From the NCBI RefSeq assembly GCF_048544455.1, contig NC_133538.1:454473311-454537310 (forward strand): a stretch of 64,000 bases of DNA. The letters are read 5' to 3'. The notes beneath the pieces are model-generated. The model saw nothing but the letters and a program-made list of their open reading frames with translations. It did no database searches and was not told the origin of the DNA. Shown one piece after another: positions 12,002 to 23,207 of the stretch; positions within the stretch are counted from its first letter, which is position 1; each line of letters starts with the position of its first letter. This stretch comes from Silene latifolia. Taxonomy: Eukaryota > Streptophyta > Magnoliopsida > Caryophyllales > Caryophyllaceae. Made by a program: the position numbers and the translations under genes.

Positions 12002-12006
12002 ATGTC

Positions 12007-13446
12007 CATGAAAACTAACATACAACCTATATGAGTCAATTTTCATGCATTTTAGTAGTAGGTGGTTTGGTTTTAGGCGGAAAATGATGCAATTACTAAC
12101 ATGTGAATGAAACGCAATAATAATGAAAAACGTAAAAAAAACAGTAAAAGTCGTAGTGTGGCCTATCCTATCAAAATGAACAATAAATACAAGTTTGGAA
12201 TCCATCCTTGGACCCGAGAAGCTTGTCTTGATGTTCCATCTTGATCCATGTAGCGGGAGTGAGCTTGAATCTTCATCTTTAGTCTTCTTTGAAATTACAA
12301 TAAATAAAATTACATAATTGACCTATTTATTACATTCTAATTTCAAAACCCAAAACTAAAATAAAAAGATTCGAGATCTCATAATTACATAAAAAATCAT
12401 GTTTCCTTCATTACGAAAACATAATTTGACTAAGGCCACACTAAGTATTACCAAATACAACCGATTGCAAAATTAAATACGTAAATAAAATTCATTCATT
12501 CGATTCATTCAACAAAATTAAAAGCATCAACTAAAAAAATTAAACATACATAACACAATACATTAATTATGTTGATTAATTTATCCAAACCACCTATTAA
12601 AATTAAATTAAGTGACAATTCCGCAATTTAATCACATTAATTTCATTCTTAATCCATATTAAACTTGTAATATGAATTCTAACCGTCAAAATTTTAAACT
12701 GCTTTAAAATAACTCGGTATCTTTAAATTGTGAACCGATTCACAATAACTAATTGGCCAAAAAAAAATCCTTTTTTCTTGTTTGGTCTCGGCTGAACTAA
12801 AAAAAAAATTTTTTTTATTAAAATTCCAGCTCTCGGCTGAAAAAAAAAACATTTAAATTTTTTTTTTTTATATCCGGCAATAAAAATAAAACGAAAACTT
12901 TCCTTTTCTATTTCTTATTCGGTAAATGAAAAAAATTTCCTAAAACAATTTTTTTTTTCTCACGGCAACTCTAAAAAATTGAGCCGTCAAAATTATTTTC
13001 CTTTTGCGGCATAAAGCCCTAATAGCAAAAATTGATAAAGAACAAAGTTTATAATTGCTAATAGAACATGATTTAGCAAATGCATTAACAAACATGATTA
13101 ATCGTATATGCTAAAACTATATAGCAAAAACTAGTTCTTATATCAATGACATGATGATACTATATGTATTTTAACTTAATCTGCATTAAATCAAAATCTA
13201 CCAATTCTTCATATGATAATTTTAACCGATTAAAACAATGATATGATCTAAAGAAATTGGATATAAATCATCAAACAAAAGGAAAAACGAAAGAAGGAAA
13301 AAAAACAGGCCGAAAGATAAATAATCTCGACCAAAAAAAAAATTTAAGCCCAAAAAAAAACGAAACCCTAATTATTTCGAAAATTAGGTTATAGTTTACA
13401 TACAATTTTTATGAAAATCATCAAGATTAAAAATTCGTGGCCTAAT
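12007..13446 (-). other. Interior of element X, no gene seen
   Basis: AT-rich sequence downstream (on the minus strand) of the X PBS. The longest open frames are short and unlike Gag or Pol. Runs of A and T near 12760-12960 are conspicuous. Either a non-autonomous interior or a long leader whose coding part lies outside the window. Confidence 0.5.
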
Positions 13447-13458
13447 GCTCTGATACCA
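13447..13458 (-). other. Primer binding site of X (initiator Met type)
   Basis: Minus strand reads TGGTATCAGAGC, the standard copia-type PBS complementary to initiator tRNA-Met, four bases inside the LTR end. Confidence 0.85.
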
Positions 13459-13462
13459 CTTA

Positions 13463-14438
13463 TGGGAAATAATCTGTATACTTCCCTTAAACTAGAAGGA
13501 TTATAACGAATTTAACAATGATGATTAAAGGTCATAAACAAAATACATAAACAAAGTATAAGGATTTAGAATTAACCTTCGGTCCTAGCAAAATTGGCCT
13601 AAGAACAATATCAAAATTGATATTCGCCTATTAGTTGCACCCAAGACGATCTGAGATATGCCCTTTGATTATGCTAGAAATCGATCTAAAATTTTCTGTA
13701 AAATTTAGTTGTTTTTGTGTTTTTGTGATGAGAGAGAGGAGACAAGGTCAAGAAAAAGCATTAGGGTAGAAATAATTCTCTACCTTTCTTTTTATACAGA
13801 CCGAAATTTGGAGTCAATTAGGAAAGAAAAATTCTTCCTAATTTTCGGCCAAGCTGACCGAAATAAGGAGTAAATCGTCCTTATTTTTGGTCTTTCCAAA
13901 AATATATAATATGTGTTGAATTGTCATCTAGTGAGGATCGAACCCATGACCTCTTGGTATGTGTACCCTCACTATTACCACTATGACACATTCATCTTGT
14001 TGATATTAAATATAACTGATTATATTTAATTACGAATTAACAGATTAATTCGTCCAAGCTAACATTATATACATTTAATTAAATATAACTTATTATATTT
14101 AATTTACGAATTGACAGTTAATTCGTCTCAACTAATATTACTTAATTTTCATTAAATAATTATCTCATCAACACATTGACTAACTTTTTAGTCATATTGG
14201 GCATCAATGTGATCATATTTCTATAACCACATTTCTCAAACACATCCTATAGGTGTGACCTTTAGGGACCAGTTGATCACCGCCATCTGTATGATAATAA
14301 CGTCAAACTTTCTAGCAAGCCAACCGTTATTAGGTAAACGTTAATCAACTGATTAAATATACGAAGTATACCCTTGTGAACCTGTAAGAGATTTACAAAT
14401 GTTATCACACTAATTTGTGGAGGACACAAGCTCCAACA
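13463..14438 (-). repeat. 5' LTR of copia-type element X
   Basis: 976-bp LTR on the minus strand, starting TGTTGGAGC and ending TTTCCCA next to the PBS. A TATA-like TATAAAAA lies at 13789-13796 on the minus strand. Its first 200 bp resemble the heads of LTRs D, E and F. It cuts into the integrase of element B at 14439. Confidence 0.85.
13930..13992 (-). repeat. tRNA-like (SINE-like) segment in LTR X
   Basis: The minus strand holds GGTTCGATCC, an almost perfect Pol III B box, at 13935-13944. An A-box-like stretch ATAGTGGTAATAG lies about 40 bp upstream on that strand. It may be an old SINE or tRNA-derived insertion within U3; its ends are not clear. Confidence 0.4.
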
Positions 14439-15397
14439 CGCAGACGCCGTAAATCACGCTAAACGCTGTGAGTCATGTCAAAAGGCGGCTCCAGCAATCC
14501 ACCAGCCAGCAGAACCAATGCATCCGATTATCTCTCCATGGCCGTTCATGATGTGGGGCATGGACATAGTGGGTAAGCTGCCCAGGGCTCCAGGAAACAG
14601 GGTATATATGCTAGTTATGACCGACTACTTCACAAAGTGGATTGAAGCAGAGGCAATGACAGAGGTAAAAGAACAACAGGTGATCTATTTCATCAAGCGC
14701 AACATCATAAGTAGATTTGGGATACCATCCGAAATCATATGCAATAACGGGTGCCAGTTCATATCAGATAACACTGAAGGTTTCTGTGCACGATGGAACA
14801 TAACAATAAGAAAATCAGCCCCCAGATATCCGCAAACCAACGGCCAAGCCGAGTTTAGCAACAAAATCATTGTGGAGAACCTCCGAAAACGGCTGGAAGA
14901 GTTGAGGGGAAAATGGGCAGATGAACTACCATTGGTACTCTGGTCAGACAGAACAACACCGAAAATGGCAACAGGCCAAACTCCATTTAGCCTTGTATAC
15001 GGAGCAGAGGCAGTGGTACCCTCAGAAGTTCTGGTACCCACGCACAGATACGGCTGTCAGACGGTAGAGCAGAACAAAATTGAAATGGTCAGGAGCCTGG
15101 ATACCGTTGATGAGCTAAGAGAGTGCCTACATACGTATGGCATCATATAAACAGTCGGTAGCAAGGACATATAACAAGAATGTCAAAATCAGGACCCTTG
15201 AAGTAGGGGACCTCGTACTCATAAGGGTATTCGAAAATACCAAGAACCACAAAGCAGGCAAGTTTGCCTACAAATGGGAGGGGCCATATCAGGTCAAAAG
15301 CGTTATAAAAAATGGGGCATACAGATTGATGACCATGCATGGTCAAATCCTGGATAAACCCTGGAACATCCGTCACTTGAAACGGTACTTTGCCTGA
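14439..15397 (+). pseudogene. Integrase fragment of element B
   Basis: Tat-type retroviral-like integrase, cut at its N terminus by X. HAKRCESCQK is the second half of the HHCC zinc finger. The catalytic core has MDIVGK (first Asp), ICNNGCQF (second Asp replaced by Asn) and GQAEFSN (Glu present). The chromodomain-free C terminus has the GPY motif in KWEGPYQV and ends HLKRYFA. A frameshift near 15120-15140 separates the core from the C-terminal part. The catalytic Asp-to-Asn change and the frameshift indicate an inactive enzyme. Confidence 0.88.
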
Positions 15398-16237
15398 CAA
15401 AGTGCCAAAACTTTAGTGTACAAAGGACCTTTCAAAAGTCCGTGAAGCAAAAAAAAAAAGGGTGGGGGTTAGTATATGCTCTAGGCGTCAGTGTGTTTTA
15501 GAAAACTTTTCCTTTTTTTAAAATTTTTTGGTTCTTTAGTCAAGTAGAGTCGTTTTTAAACCAATTAGTCCAGGCTGTGGCTTCCTGGATCCAGGTGTTG
15601 CCCTGGAACACCATGAGATAGCACCAGGTAATTTGCGCTACTTTGGACCTTAAAATGCTTCTACGAAGAAAGGCTTTGATACTAATGTTGGTTACTTGTC
15701 AGATGAGGAATAGTTTAAGGGTCCAGCCCCTGCCATGTGAGGCTACGAAGACGCTTATCTTAAGTCAAGCCACATGGAGAGCATACGCCGAGGTAGCGCG
15801 CAGTGCACGCACCGATTTCAGACGTCTGGAACCACAAGGAACGTTAACATTCCTTGTTAGTCAGGAACATTCAATGGAGGTACGCTCTAATCAGCCAACC
15901 CTAGTGATAAGATATTTTACGTCATGGGTAAAATATATTATCAAAAGTCTGTCATGACTTGAGAGCTTGCACCGGGCCAGTCGACTTCACTGGGTATATC
16001 TATGTGGAATCAAAACTCCAAAAATCAATGGAAAAAACGCAAGTATAACAAAAGTAGGGCACTGAAACCCTGGGCCCCGAGCTACTTTAAAATAGGGCAC
16101 CTGCTACCTTTAGCGGCGCCATCAAAGTTCAAAACACCGCACACGGGCACAAAACGAACCAAAACAAGAAAGAAAAAAAGAGTTTTTACAAAACTTGCGC
16201 CACACGGGGCCAAGTCCCGGATAATTTGAAATAAAAT
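15398..16237 (+). other. Non-coding stretch between pol and antisense gene
   Basis: Contains an A-run followed by GGGTGGGGG at about 15450-15470. I accept no reading frame. It would be the 3' UTR of the antisense gene as well as part of the element's own 3' region. Confidence 0.6.
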
Positions 16238-18138
16238 TTAAAAGAGGTCAATCCTCTCGATAATCGCTTCGACCATTGCTCTGCTCCCCATGCTCTGTTT
16301 GCTTCTCCGTTGCGGTGCACAGAACGCCTCAGGAGTTGCAGTGGCGCCATCACCAGTCTCCCCAGCCAGGATCTCCTCAACAGTCCCCGAGATGGCCCCA
16401 GAAATATCCATGGCTGTATACTCAGGCTCCGGGTTAGCAGCTTCAGCTTCAGGAGGAAACAGGGCGCTCAGATCCATGCCATTGGGAAATGCACGAGCAA
16501 ACTCTGCCAGCTCCTCCTCCAGGTTCGAGGACGTGTGCCTCCCCTCGGTATAGGCACGGACGCAGTCAATCCGCCCCTCAAAAGCAGTATAGGCACCCAC
16601 ATTCTTGGCTAGCTCAGCCATCTCTTCAGCACGGGCCTCTGCCTTTGTCAGCCCGGCAGTCAGAACGCAATTAGCCTCCTGGGTTCTCGCCAGCTGGTCT
16701 TTAGCTGCCACCTCTTTTAAAGCCGCATGGAGTTGCTCCCTCAACTTAGAGCAGGTAGCAGTGAGCTCCTTGTTCTTCCCCACAGAGGCCAGACATTCAA
16801 TCTTGGCCCTCTGCAGCATCTTACGAAGATAGAGGGAAGATTGGAGAGACTGCAATAAAAAAAACGTTAGTCTTGGAAGCACAGGGGCAAAAGAAGAAAA
16901 GAAGCAGTGGAAGGAGACCCACCAGGAAGCAGTGTTCCGCAGCCAGGTCGGTCATTTCTTGGGGGGCAGTCGAGTCAAACGCCTTAGAGCAAGCCGGGGT
17001 CATAAGCCTTTCCAGTGCATGCCAGTAGTTGGCACGATCAGCGTCCCCAAACTCAGCAGGGAGGCGAAGCAGCAGTTCGTCAGTGTGAACAAGGGGACCC
17101 AGGTGCACGCGATATTGGGGTCACTTTGATGGGCTCTGGAGCAGGTCTGGAGGAGGATCTCCTTCTTGAGGAGGCAGGGGAGTTATAGGAATTAGCAGTT
17201 CTTTTCCTGGCATGGCACATCAGGATCTCAGAGGAAGACGGTCTAGCACTTCCTGCAGGGGCACAAGAACGCAGGGGATCAGAATAAAGAACCAGTGGAG
17301 GCAAGAGATTCCAAGAGATTGAAGGGTGTTTACCAGAAGACATGGTTTCTTTGGTAGTAGAGTCGGCTAAGCCAGAGAGCAAAAGGGGGAACAGCCTGCG
17401 ATCTTCAGGGATGGAAAAGAGCTTGGCAACAGAAGTATCCTCGTCCTCGGATTTCTCGGGGTTCGTGAGTTCTGCATCAGATCAAAGAGTAAGAACAGTA
17501 AGTGACAAGAACAATCAAAAATGGATATGTAAAATATACTTACTCTTAGCAAAAATCCAGCGCTCGAACAAGTAATCAGCATGAATGGGGAGAGAATCAA
17601 GCTTGACATAGAAAAAATCCTCATACCACCCGTCGTCCTTCCCTGTAGCAACCGACTGGAGGAATTTTTCAGTCTTCTCCACGGCCCTGAAAGTATATTG
17701 GCCGTGCCCATGTGACCGACACTCAAACCTATGGGCCAGATCTGATAATCCAATCTCAGCGCCCAGGCTGTTGTTCAGAGCAACGGTGGACAAAAGGATT
17801 CTCCATGCATAAGGGGCGATTTGGGCCATTGGTAGGGAGTTCAAACGAATGAACTCCTGAATCATCAAGGGAAAAAGGAATCTAAGGCCAAGGGCGAAGG
17901 GATAAGTGTACAAACAGATCCACCCAGCGCGGAAGGCATCTTCTTTCTGACCAGGTTTGGGGATGAGGATCACCACATCATCACCCAACCCAAGCAGAGC
18001 TTTGATCCTAGGTATATCCTCTTGGGTTAGGTGGGAGTCGCCGGAATGCGGTCTTTTGAGGACTCCCTGTGAAGGGAAGTCATCGTTTTCGAGGTCGATG
18101 GTGGTAGAGGAGGATGATGTTAAACCGGTCTTAGCCAT
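16238..18138 (-). CDS. Spliced antisense gene of Tat element (gypsy-type 'Transposase_28' protein)
   Basis: Start ATG at 18138 (MAKTGLTSSSS). Three introns with standard signals give one continuous gene: 17472-17543 (GTAAGT...TGATGCAG), 17253-17333 (GTAAAC...CCTGCAG) and 16850-16922 (GTGGGT...CTAAC...TTGCAG). Exon phases agree at all three joints. One 1-nt frame change near 17110-17125, in exon 3, breaks this copy. The product is about 557 aa. The first exon carries a conserved block (LYTYPFALGLRFLFP, DGWYEDFFYVK) typical of the plant 'putative gypsy type transposon' family. The last exon is Ala/Glu-rich and probably coiled coil. Antisense frames of this kind are known between pol and the 3' LTR of Tat elements (Retand, Grande); their role is unknown. 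Confidence 0.7.
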
Positions 18139-18430
18139 GATAAACGAGGAGAGAGCAGAAGTACCTGAGAAGACGGGAGGAGGCGGCACAGACAGTGAAA
18201 GGACGTTGACGAGAAGGGATTTGGGGAGGCGGAAATTTGAAGGGTTTGAGGAGACGAAATGATGATGAAAGAGAGAATGGTGGGCGGGTGAGATTAAATA
18301 GGAGTAGGTAGTTGGGGTTTTTGAGAAATGTGAATTGAAATGGAGTATGCGAGAAGTCACTCAACGATACACTGCAATTTCCCGCTCAAATAATTAGGGT
18401 TGCACTTTTCACAGAAAATTGGGGGCAAAC
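18139..18430. other. Promoter side of antisense gene and PPT of B
   Basis: The minus-strand frame stays open to 18360, but the upstream part is Ser/His/Pro-rich and unlike the family. ATTGGGGGCAAAC at 18418-18430 is the plus-strand PPT just before the LTR. Confidence 0.6.
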
Positions 18431-18915
18431 TGTTAGTCCCAAAATCTGGATATGGGCTGACTTGGGGCAGCAGGCCTGGAAGTATTGCGGGATGCAGGAT
18501 ATCAGGGAGCCAGGGTAGCAGCATCAGCGGGCAACATAGGATGTGGGCTTTGATCTGCGCGGAAGAAGCTTGTGAGAGTCCAATCTGTTGCCAAATCCAA
18601 AGAAGGAAAGTCCTACCCGGTGTCAAATTAAGAATAACTTGGAGGAAAAGCAAGAAACCCTAGCTCATCTATCTCCCCTATATAAAGAGCCTCAATGCAA
18701 AGAAGAAAGATCATCGAAAAATACAAGGATCAACCCTAGCACTCACAGCAAACGAACAAACTGTACTTCCTCTAGAATTATAGTGAAAATAAAATTGCTT
18801 GTGTTCTTTGTTTACATCGCTCATACAGCATAACATACAACAATCATTCAAATCGTAACATAGACCTAACGCTAAGACCGCTTTAACCCTAAATTGGTAG
18901 AAATTTACCAAAACA
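18431..18915 (+). repeat. 3' LTR of element B
   Basis: 485 bp, TGTTAG...CAAAACA. TATA box TATATAAA at 18679-18686. It is an inverted match of 22335-22879 and lacks about 60 bp found there. Its right end abuts the RT gene of element C. Confidence 0.9.
18679..18686 (+). promoter_or_regulatory. TATA box of LTR B
   Basis: TATATAAA preceded by a C-rich stretch. The same motif is at 22624-22631 (minus) in LTR C. Confidence 0.7.
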
Positions 18916-19505
18916 ATTTCTGCTTTTTTGGACTTCACCACCATGTCATCTATGTATACTTCCATGGTCTTTCCTATTTGCTGCTTGAACATTTTATTTA
19001 CCAACCGTTGGTAAGTGGACCCGGCGCTCTTCAGGCCAAAGGGCATGACCTTGTAACAATATATGCCTCTTTTTGACATGAATGCTGTTTTCTCTTGATC
19101 TTGCGGACGCATCTTGATCTGATTATAACCGCTCCAGGCATCGAGGAAAGTGAGCACTTCGTGTCCCGCAGTAGCGTCCACCATTGCATCGATATGTGGC
19201 AGTGGGAAGGGATCCTTAGGACAAGCTTTGTTTAGATCTGTGAAGTCTACACACACCCTCTATTTGTCGTTCTTCTTGGGCACCACTACTACATTAGAGA
19301 GCCACTCAGGGTAGCTAACTTCCCTAATTTTATCTACTGCCAGGAGGCTGTCTACTTCCTTGTTAATGACCTCATTTCTTTCTACCGCAAATTTTCTTCT
19401 CTTCTGCTGTACCGGGGTGCAGCTTGGGTTCACGCTTAATTTATGCGAAATAACGGATGGGTCTATGCCTACCATATCATTGTGGGACCAAGCAAAGCAG
19501 TTCAT
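18916..19505 (-). pseudogene. Reverse transcriptase fragment of element C
   Basis: N-terminal two-thirds of a gypsy RT. Visible blocks are WLSNVVVVPKKNDK, CVDFTDLNKACPKD, FLDAWSGYNQI, AFMSKRGIYCYKVMPFGLK and the catalytic YIDDMVVKSKK. A stop codon after KKNDK (19260-19262) is one G-to-A step from Trp. The sequence ends abruptly at the LTR of element B just after the YIDD box, so the thumb, RNase H and integrase are absent here. Confidence 0.9.
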
Positions 19506-19667
19506 GTTGTTCTTGAGAAATTAAATCAGCTAGCTGCGCAGCTCTTCACTGCAAGTTGCCCCAATCAATACTGTCCTATCTGGGTGTGCCTCGTCCAGGT
19601 ATATCTGGTCCAGTTCCTCTGAGGAAGGCTCCTTATATTCTGTCGAGGTGCCCCGGTTCTGTAATTG

Positions 19668-20081
19668 CTATGAAGGGAGCTTGGTTGTTGCCTTGAGGGC
19701 TTGAGCGTAGCAGTTTCTGGATTCCTCTCGATCTCCTTTTACTGTGACCGTGCCCCATGGTGTTGGGAACTTGAGACATTGGTGATATGTTGAGGGCACC
19801 GCCTTCATCTGATGCAGCCATGGTCTTCCTAGTATCACGTTGTAGGTGGTTGGACCCTCAATAACTAGGTATCTCACTAGTTTATTAACTCCTTCAATAT
19901 ATGTTGGGATGTTTACCTCACCCACCGAATGCGCGATTTCACCACTGAATCCTACCAGGGGCACAGATTTCTTTATCAGGTTCTCTTTATCGAAACCCAT
20001 AGTTTTGAGGGTTTCGAGCATGATGAGATTCACAGAGCTCCCTGTATCCACTAATGCTTTTAAATGCGGTGCAATTGCCAA
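19668..20081 (-). pseudogene. Aspartic protease of element C
   Basis: Retropepsin-like domain with active-site [12 protein letters not shown] near its N terminus and the flap/second motif [13 protein letters not shown]. It follows gag with a frame change, so expression by a single frame is lost. The 160 bp to the RT (19506-19667) hold a broken linker. Confidence 0.85.
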
Positions 20082-20084
20082 CGG

Positions 20085-22270
20085 ATAACGTTATAGTTAG
20101 GGCATCGTCATGTTGCTCTGCACCGCTTTCTATGTCAGTCTCATCGAAAGTTACCGGGGGTAAATTACTCTGCCTTACCCTATACGAAGTTTCTGGATGA
20201 TCCCCTTTATATCCAGTAGCTTTCCTCTTAGCGGCGGAATATGTCAAACCTGATAGTTCGGATCCGCCTGTTATCACGTTAATAATTTTCGAGCATATGG
20301 GTGGAGCAGAAGGGAGCACCTGATTCGCTGCTTCCCTCCTGTCCTGCTTGCCCCCACGTGATAGCAGGTGATCCAAGTTTCCTTTGCGTACCTGAAACAT
20401 TACTTCCTTTCGCAACCTGTAGCAGTCTTCTGTCCTGTGACCTATGTCCTGGTGCCATTCGCATCTCATGCTGCTGTCTCTGTCATCGTTGGGTCGGTCC
20501 TGAGTGGGAGGCTTCGGCCACCTCACCTGATCACCCAGGCTTCTAAGTGCTTTCAGCAGTCCTTCCATTCCCGTGTTGAATCCGTACTCAGATAGTTTAG
20601 GGGCATGCGGAGAGTCGCCAATTTGCTGAGTTTTTTCTATTATTCTACTGATGTTGGGTCTGCTGTATGGCTTAGCTCGTTCTTCTTTCTTTTCTACTGC
20701 AAATTTCCTGCTTGTCTTGTCGAAGTTTGTTACTCCCTTTCGAGCCTGTATGTCTTCTTCTAACCTTAATGCCGCTGTAGCTCTCTGCTGGACTTCATCG
20801 AATCTCTTACAAGGGTACATCGTTAATTCTTTGTAGAGGCTACATTCCTTATCTAGGCCCTGCCTGAAGGCGTTGATGGCAGTGGACACATCGCAGCCAC
20901 GTATTGAGACTTTCTCTGCATTGAACCTGGTGACATAATCTTTGATTGATTCACCTATTTCCTGGACGATCCTGTACAGGTCGCTTGGCTGCTTGGGTGT
21001 TCTCCGGCTGCTGGAGAACTGTTGGTTAAATGCGTTGACTAGATCAGCGAATGAACCTATGGCCTCGTTAGGCAAGCCAACGAACCATTGTAATGCTGCT
21101 CCAGTTAGGGTTTAACCGAATCCTTTACACATACATGACACCTTTGAGGCTCCCGTGGCGGCAGTAACCATCATCTTCTGCTTGAATTGACTGATGTGAT
21201 CACAGGGGTCTGCGGTTCCGTCGAAGAGGGTCATTGTTGGGACGCTAAATCCTTTTGGTAAGGCCACTATAGCTATATCGTCAGTAAACGGTGAGTCAGC
21301 GTAGCTTTCTGGTGCAGCCATCTCCATAAGCAGAGGCATTCCTGGGACCCTCCGGAGGAGGCTCCGTAGTTCACAATGTGCTTTGTTCTATGTATGTCTC
21401 TCTCCCGGTGGGTCGCAGATGCTCCTGTGACTGATGTTCTGCTCCTCGTACGGAGTTTTGCTGTTCCAGGACTTCTGTTTGGCGCGCCTGCGATGTTGCT
21501 GCCGCCGGAGTGCCTTCCCAGGTATATTAAACTTGATTCGTAACTGGCATCCTGGTTATTGGGACCACAACTGTAGCCCTGCTTCTCTGTTGTCCCACCG
21601 CGTCTGATGTGGGTGTAGGCTCTTGGCGTGCTGGTTCCTCGTCTGGTGTTAATGCCCCCAGTCCTGTTGGGACCAGAGCTTCTCTTGGCTGTGGTGTTCC
21701 ATCCATGTCCAGCCTGAGTGCTACTTCGCGTGGTAATACCCGTGTCTGCCTTCGATCCCCACTTTCTCCTGGCGGCCTTCCAGATCTGTCTTCCTAGACC
21801 CAAGGGGCCGAACTAGCGGCCTGGCTCCTTAACTCGTTGATCCGCGCTCGGAGGAGATTGTTGTCCTCTTCCATCTAGGATCTCATGCTTCTATTTTCAC
21901 TCTGCATAGTCCTGATGGTCCTAGCTAATGTGTCCAACCCGTTTATCATGATGCTGGTGGGACTCGGAGGAGCCTGAATCTGTTGCCTGGGTTGTGCTCC
22001 TCTTTCAGACTGCATGACTCCCTGCTGTCCCTGGACGACTCCTGGATCTCTAGTCTGAGCCCTTCCCGAAGATGGGCTTGCTGCTGCCTGGGAACTCTGA
22101 CTTTGCTTGGCTGCTGGTATCTGACCAGCTGTGGTGGTCCGAACCGAAGTTGTACGTGCTGCCGCTGCTGCCGAGGGAGATGGTACCTGTGTCGCTGTTG
22201 AGGGGGGCGGTACCTGTGTTGCTGGTACACCGCCGACGCTGCCTGAGGTGGTTTCCTTATGTCCGGACAT
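20085..22270 (-). pseudogene. Gag of element C
   Basis: The start ATG at 22270 gives an S/T/P/Q-rich N terminus that ends at a stop at 21875. Further stops lie between 21340 and 21875, and another lies before the capsid domain near 21112. The capsid block (21075 to about 20700: FADLVNAFNQQFSSSRR, YVTRFNAEK, AFRQGL) is a clear retrotransposon Gag domain. The C-terminal knuckle CEWHQDIGHRTEDC is of the CX2HX4HX4C kind seen in Tat elements. Same general plan as Gag A, but clearly a different family. Confidence 0.85.
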
Positions 22271-22313
22271 GTTTTGACTGTTGAGTAGACTGACTAACGA
22301 AGACGACCACTAT

Positions 22314-22331
22314 GCCCCACGGTGGGCGCCA
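22314..22331 (-). other. Primer binding site of C (tRNA-Lys type)
   Basis: Minus strand reads TGGCGCCCACCGTGGGGC, complementary to the 3' end of plant tRNA-Lys (from memory), three bases from the LTR end. Confidence 0.85.
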
Positions 22332-22334
22332 AAC

Positions 22335-22879
22335 TGTTTTGGTAAATTTCTACCAATTTAGGGTTAAAGCGGTCTTAGCGTTAGGTCTATGTTACGATTT
22401 GAATGATTGTTGTATGTTATCCTGTATGAGCGATGTAAACAAAGAACACAAGTAATTTTTAGTGACGCGGAAAACCCAATGTGGGAAACAACCGCGGGGG
22501 GTGACGGCATCCCACCAATATTTTCACTATAATTCGAGAGGAAGTACAGTTTGTTCGTTTGCTGTGAGTGCTAGGGTTGATTCTTGTATTCTTCGATGAT
22601 ATTTCTTCTTTGCATTGAGGCTCTTTATATAGGGGAGATAGATGAGCTAGGGTTTCTTGCTTTTCCTCCAAGTTATTCCTAATTTGACACCGGGTATGAC
22701 TTTCCTTCTTTGGATTTGGCAACAGATTGGACTCTCACAAGCTTCTTCCGCGCAGATCAAAGCCCACATCCTATGTTGCCCGTTGATGCTGCTACCCTGG
22801 CTCCCTGATATCCTGCATCCCACAATGATTCCAGGCCTGCTGCTCCAAGTCAGCCCATATCCAGATTTTGGGCCTAACA
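22335..22879 (-). repeat. 5' LTR of element C
   Basis: 545 bp, TGTTAGGCCC...CCAAAACA on the minus strand. TATA box at 22624-22631. Inverted relative to LTR B. Confidence 0.9.
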
Positions 22880-23207
22880 CCGTGAAAGGAAGACAAAAGG
22901 GTATTTACTAGGTCATGGTGAGCTGTATTGTGCAATAGGATAGATAGGGCATACAGGAATTGTCCACCCACGTTGGGTAACTATATCATAAGGCCACTCA
23001 AGGAGTTAATGACTACAAATGCGTGGCCATGCTCGGAAGTAATCCGTGAGAGATTTTTTCGGTCAGGTAGTCACACTCCCGATCGAGAAAACCACTCGCG
23101 ATATGTTCGTGTGCAATTGAAACCTGAAAGACACCTTGCATTGAGTGGGAGATTAAAACGGACAAGAGAATTGGTAGCGCACACCTTGTGTCGGATAAGT
23201 GGGAGAT
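22880..23207 (+). other. 3' end of element D interior
   Basis: Non-coding sequence homologous to the minus strands of 29641-30315 (E) and 62883-63560 (F). It includes a first PPT-like AGTGGGAGATT near 23142-23152 and the functional tract AAGTGGGAGAT at 23197-23207. Confidence 0.75.

Larger units (their letters stand above)
124..12006 (+). mobile_element. Gag-only LTR retrotransposon A (Tat/Ogre-related)
   Basis: A complete LTR retrotransposon. Two 3.17-kb LTRs (129-3303 and 8833-12001) begin TGCAG/TGTAG and end CCACA. They are flanked by the identical target duplication ATGTC at 124-128 and 12002-12006. A tRNA-Arg-type PBS follows the left LTR and a G-rich polypurine tract precedes the right LTR. 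The 5.5-kb interior holds one gag-like frame and no protease, RT, RNase H or integrase. That matches the non-autonomous class described as TR-GAG, so it would need enzymes in trans. The LTRs differ at about 12 of roughly 600 positions that I compared by eye (481-1080 against 9184-9783), suggesting a rather recent insertion. Confidence 0.9.
14439..18915 (+). mobile_element. Tat-lineage gypsy element B, 5'-truncated
   Basis: The plus-strand order is integrase, non-coding stretch, antisense gene, PPT, 3' LTR. The 5' half is missing here because element X inserted into the integrase; it should lie left of the window. The LTR is the same family as that of element C, in opposite orientation. Confidence 0.85.
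18916..22879 (-). mobile_element. Tat-lineage gypsy element C, interrupted in RT
   Basis: The minus-strand order from 22879 leftward is LTR, tRNA-Lys PBS, gag, protease, RT; it is then broken at 18916 by element B. The remaining pol should lie left of the window. Multiple nonsense codons and frame changes make it inactive. Confidence 0.88.

Noticed and set aside
14685..15041. Antisense frame over the B integrase
   Set aside because: Shadow of the integrase on the opposite strand.
20301..22284. Plus-strand frames over gag of C
   Set aside because: Shadows of the minus-strand gag; no domain.
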